NCBI RefSeq assembly: GCF_000296215.2
Contig: NZ_CP013949.1
Location: forward strand, 4,395,501-4,459,500
DNA: 64,000 bases
DNA from: Bradyrhizobium sp. CCGE-LA001
GTDB lineage: Bacteria; Pseudomonadota; Alphaproteobacteria; Rhizobiales; Xanthobacteraceae
Reading direction: 5' to 3'
Part shown: positions 63,590 through 64,000 of the stretch, piece after piece
Layout: the number at the start of each line of letters is the position of its first letter
How positions within the stretch are numbered: position 1 is the stretch's first letter
The notes under the pieces: model-generated
Databases searched by the model: none
Told to the model about the DNA's origin: nothing
The model's input: the letters and a program-made list of their open reading frames with translations, nothing else
Program-made: the position numbers and the translations under genes

Positions 63590-64000
63590 TCACCAAACCA
63601 TAAGACCGCTTCCGGCGCTATGCACACCATGGCGGAGAAAGCCGATAATCCATGCCACCAGGATGGCGGCGACAAAACCGTCAAGGCGATCCATGAGCCC
63701 GCCATGGCCGGGAATTAAGTGACTGGAATCCTTGACACCGAAACGCCGCTTCACCGCGGATTCGAACAGATCTCCCAACGCCGACACCACCGACAGGACG
63801 GCGCTGACAAGCAGCAGCGGAACCAGCTTTCCGATCCCGCAGGCGGCAAAGCCGGCCGCAACCGCAAGGCTTGTGGCAAAGCCCCCGAATGCGCCCGCCC
63901 AGGTCTTCTTCGGGCTCACGCGCGGCCACAGCTTCGGCCCGCCAATGCTGCGCCCGGCGAAATAGCCGCCGATATCGGTCGCCCATACCACCAGCAGCAC
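63590..64000 (-). CDS. cdsA: Phosphatidate cytidylyltransferase, N-terminus cut by window edge
   Basis: Makes CDP-diacylglycerol from phosphatidate and CTP in the inner membrane. Only the C-terminal 136 residues are in the window. Signature SAVKRRFGVKDSSHLIPGHGG, then DRLD, is the family's metal/CTP site. Three hydrophobic segments are visible. The start lies beyond base 64000. Confidence 0.95.
   Translation of the reverse strand: MLLVVWATDIGGYFAGRSIGGPKLWPRVSPKKTWAGAFGGFATSLAVAAGFAACGIGKLVPLLLVSAVLSVVSALGDLFESAVKRRFGVKDSSHLIPGHGGLMDRLDGFVAAILVAWIIGFLRHGVHSAGSGLMVW

Overview
This is a GC-rich chromosomal window from an alphaproteobacterium, almost certainly Bradyrhizobium or a close relative. 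The evidence is the protein sequences, the alphaproteobacterial LexA box (GTTC-N7-GTTC type), the E1-beta subunit of pyruvate dehydrogenase carrying its own lipoyl domain, and intergenic palindromic repeats of the kind scattered through Bradyrhizobium genomes. No rRNA, tRNA, CRISPR array, prophage or insertion sequence was seen.

The backbone is a long gene order that, from general knowledge, is shared by many Rhizobiales: pdhA-pdhB-pdhC-lpd, ftsB-like, eno, kdsA, pyrG, secG, tpiA, ppiD, trpD-trpC-moaC, moeA, lexA, comEC, gltX, gltA, lpxB-lpxI-lpxA-fabZ-lpxD-bamA-rseP-dxr-cdsA. It joins central carbon metabolism, tryptophan and molybdopterin synthesis, the SOS repressor and the outer-membrane/lipid A assembly line. 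The left edge cuts threonine synthase and the right edge cuts cdsA.

Accessory genes sit between backbone blocks. (1) 7985-10818: an AldB-type aldehyde dehydrogenase, a GAF-Fis regulator that lacks the AAA+ domain, a candidate FixK/FNR box and two matching GTCGC-N6-GCGAC palindromes. (2) 11468-14449: a flavin reductase, a Tat-exported metallo-beta-lactamase-fold hydrolase and a zinc-independent MDR oxidoreductase. (3) 15899-18427: queF, a ModA-like binding protein and an MFS exporter. (4) 27456-35174, between moaC and moeA: a Flp pilin with a CtrA-like box, a large GGDEF/EAL protein, a C-terminal processing protease, an FMN-dependent hydroxy-acid oxidase, a HAD phosphatase, a pair of small ORFs and a ParE-type toxin-antitoxin pair. 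(5) 37785-39386, after lexA: a conserved small hypothetical and a protein built of three 105-residue repeats. (6) 41848-43920: glnS with an NTF2-like gene. (7) 47102-53427, between gltA and lpxB: a ROK-regulated sugar ABC transporter with a sugar-dehydrogenase-like SDR, closed by a palindromic repeat.

No obviously new defence or mobile system was found. The best leads are the aldehyde-dehydrogenase regulatory module, the triple-repeat protein, the small-protein pair at 34352-34642, the palindromic operators lying on start codons (ROK gene and antitoxin), and the yeast-type cytosine deaminase inside the pyruvate dehydrogenase cluster.
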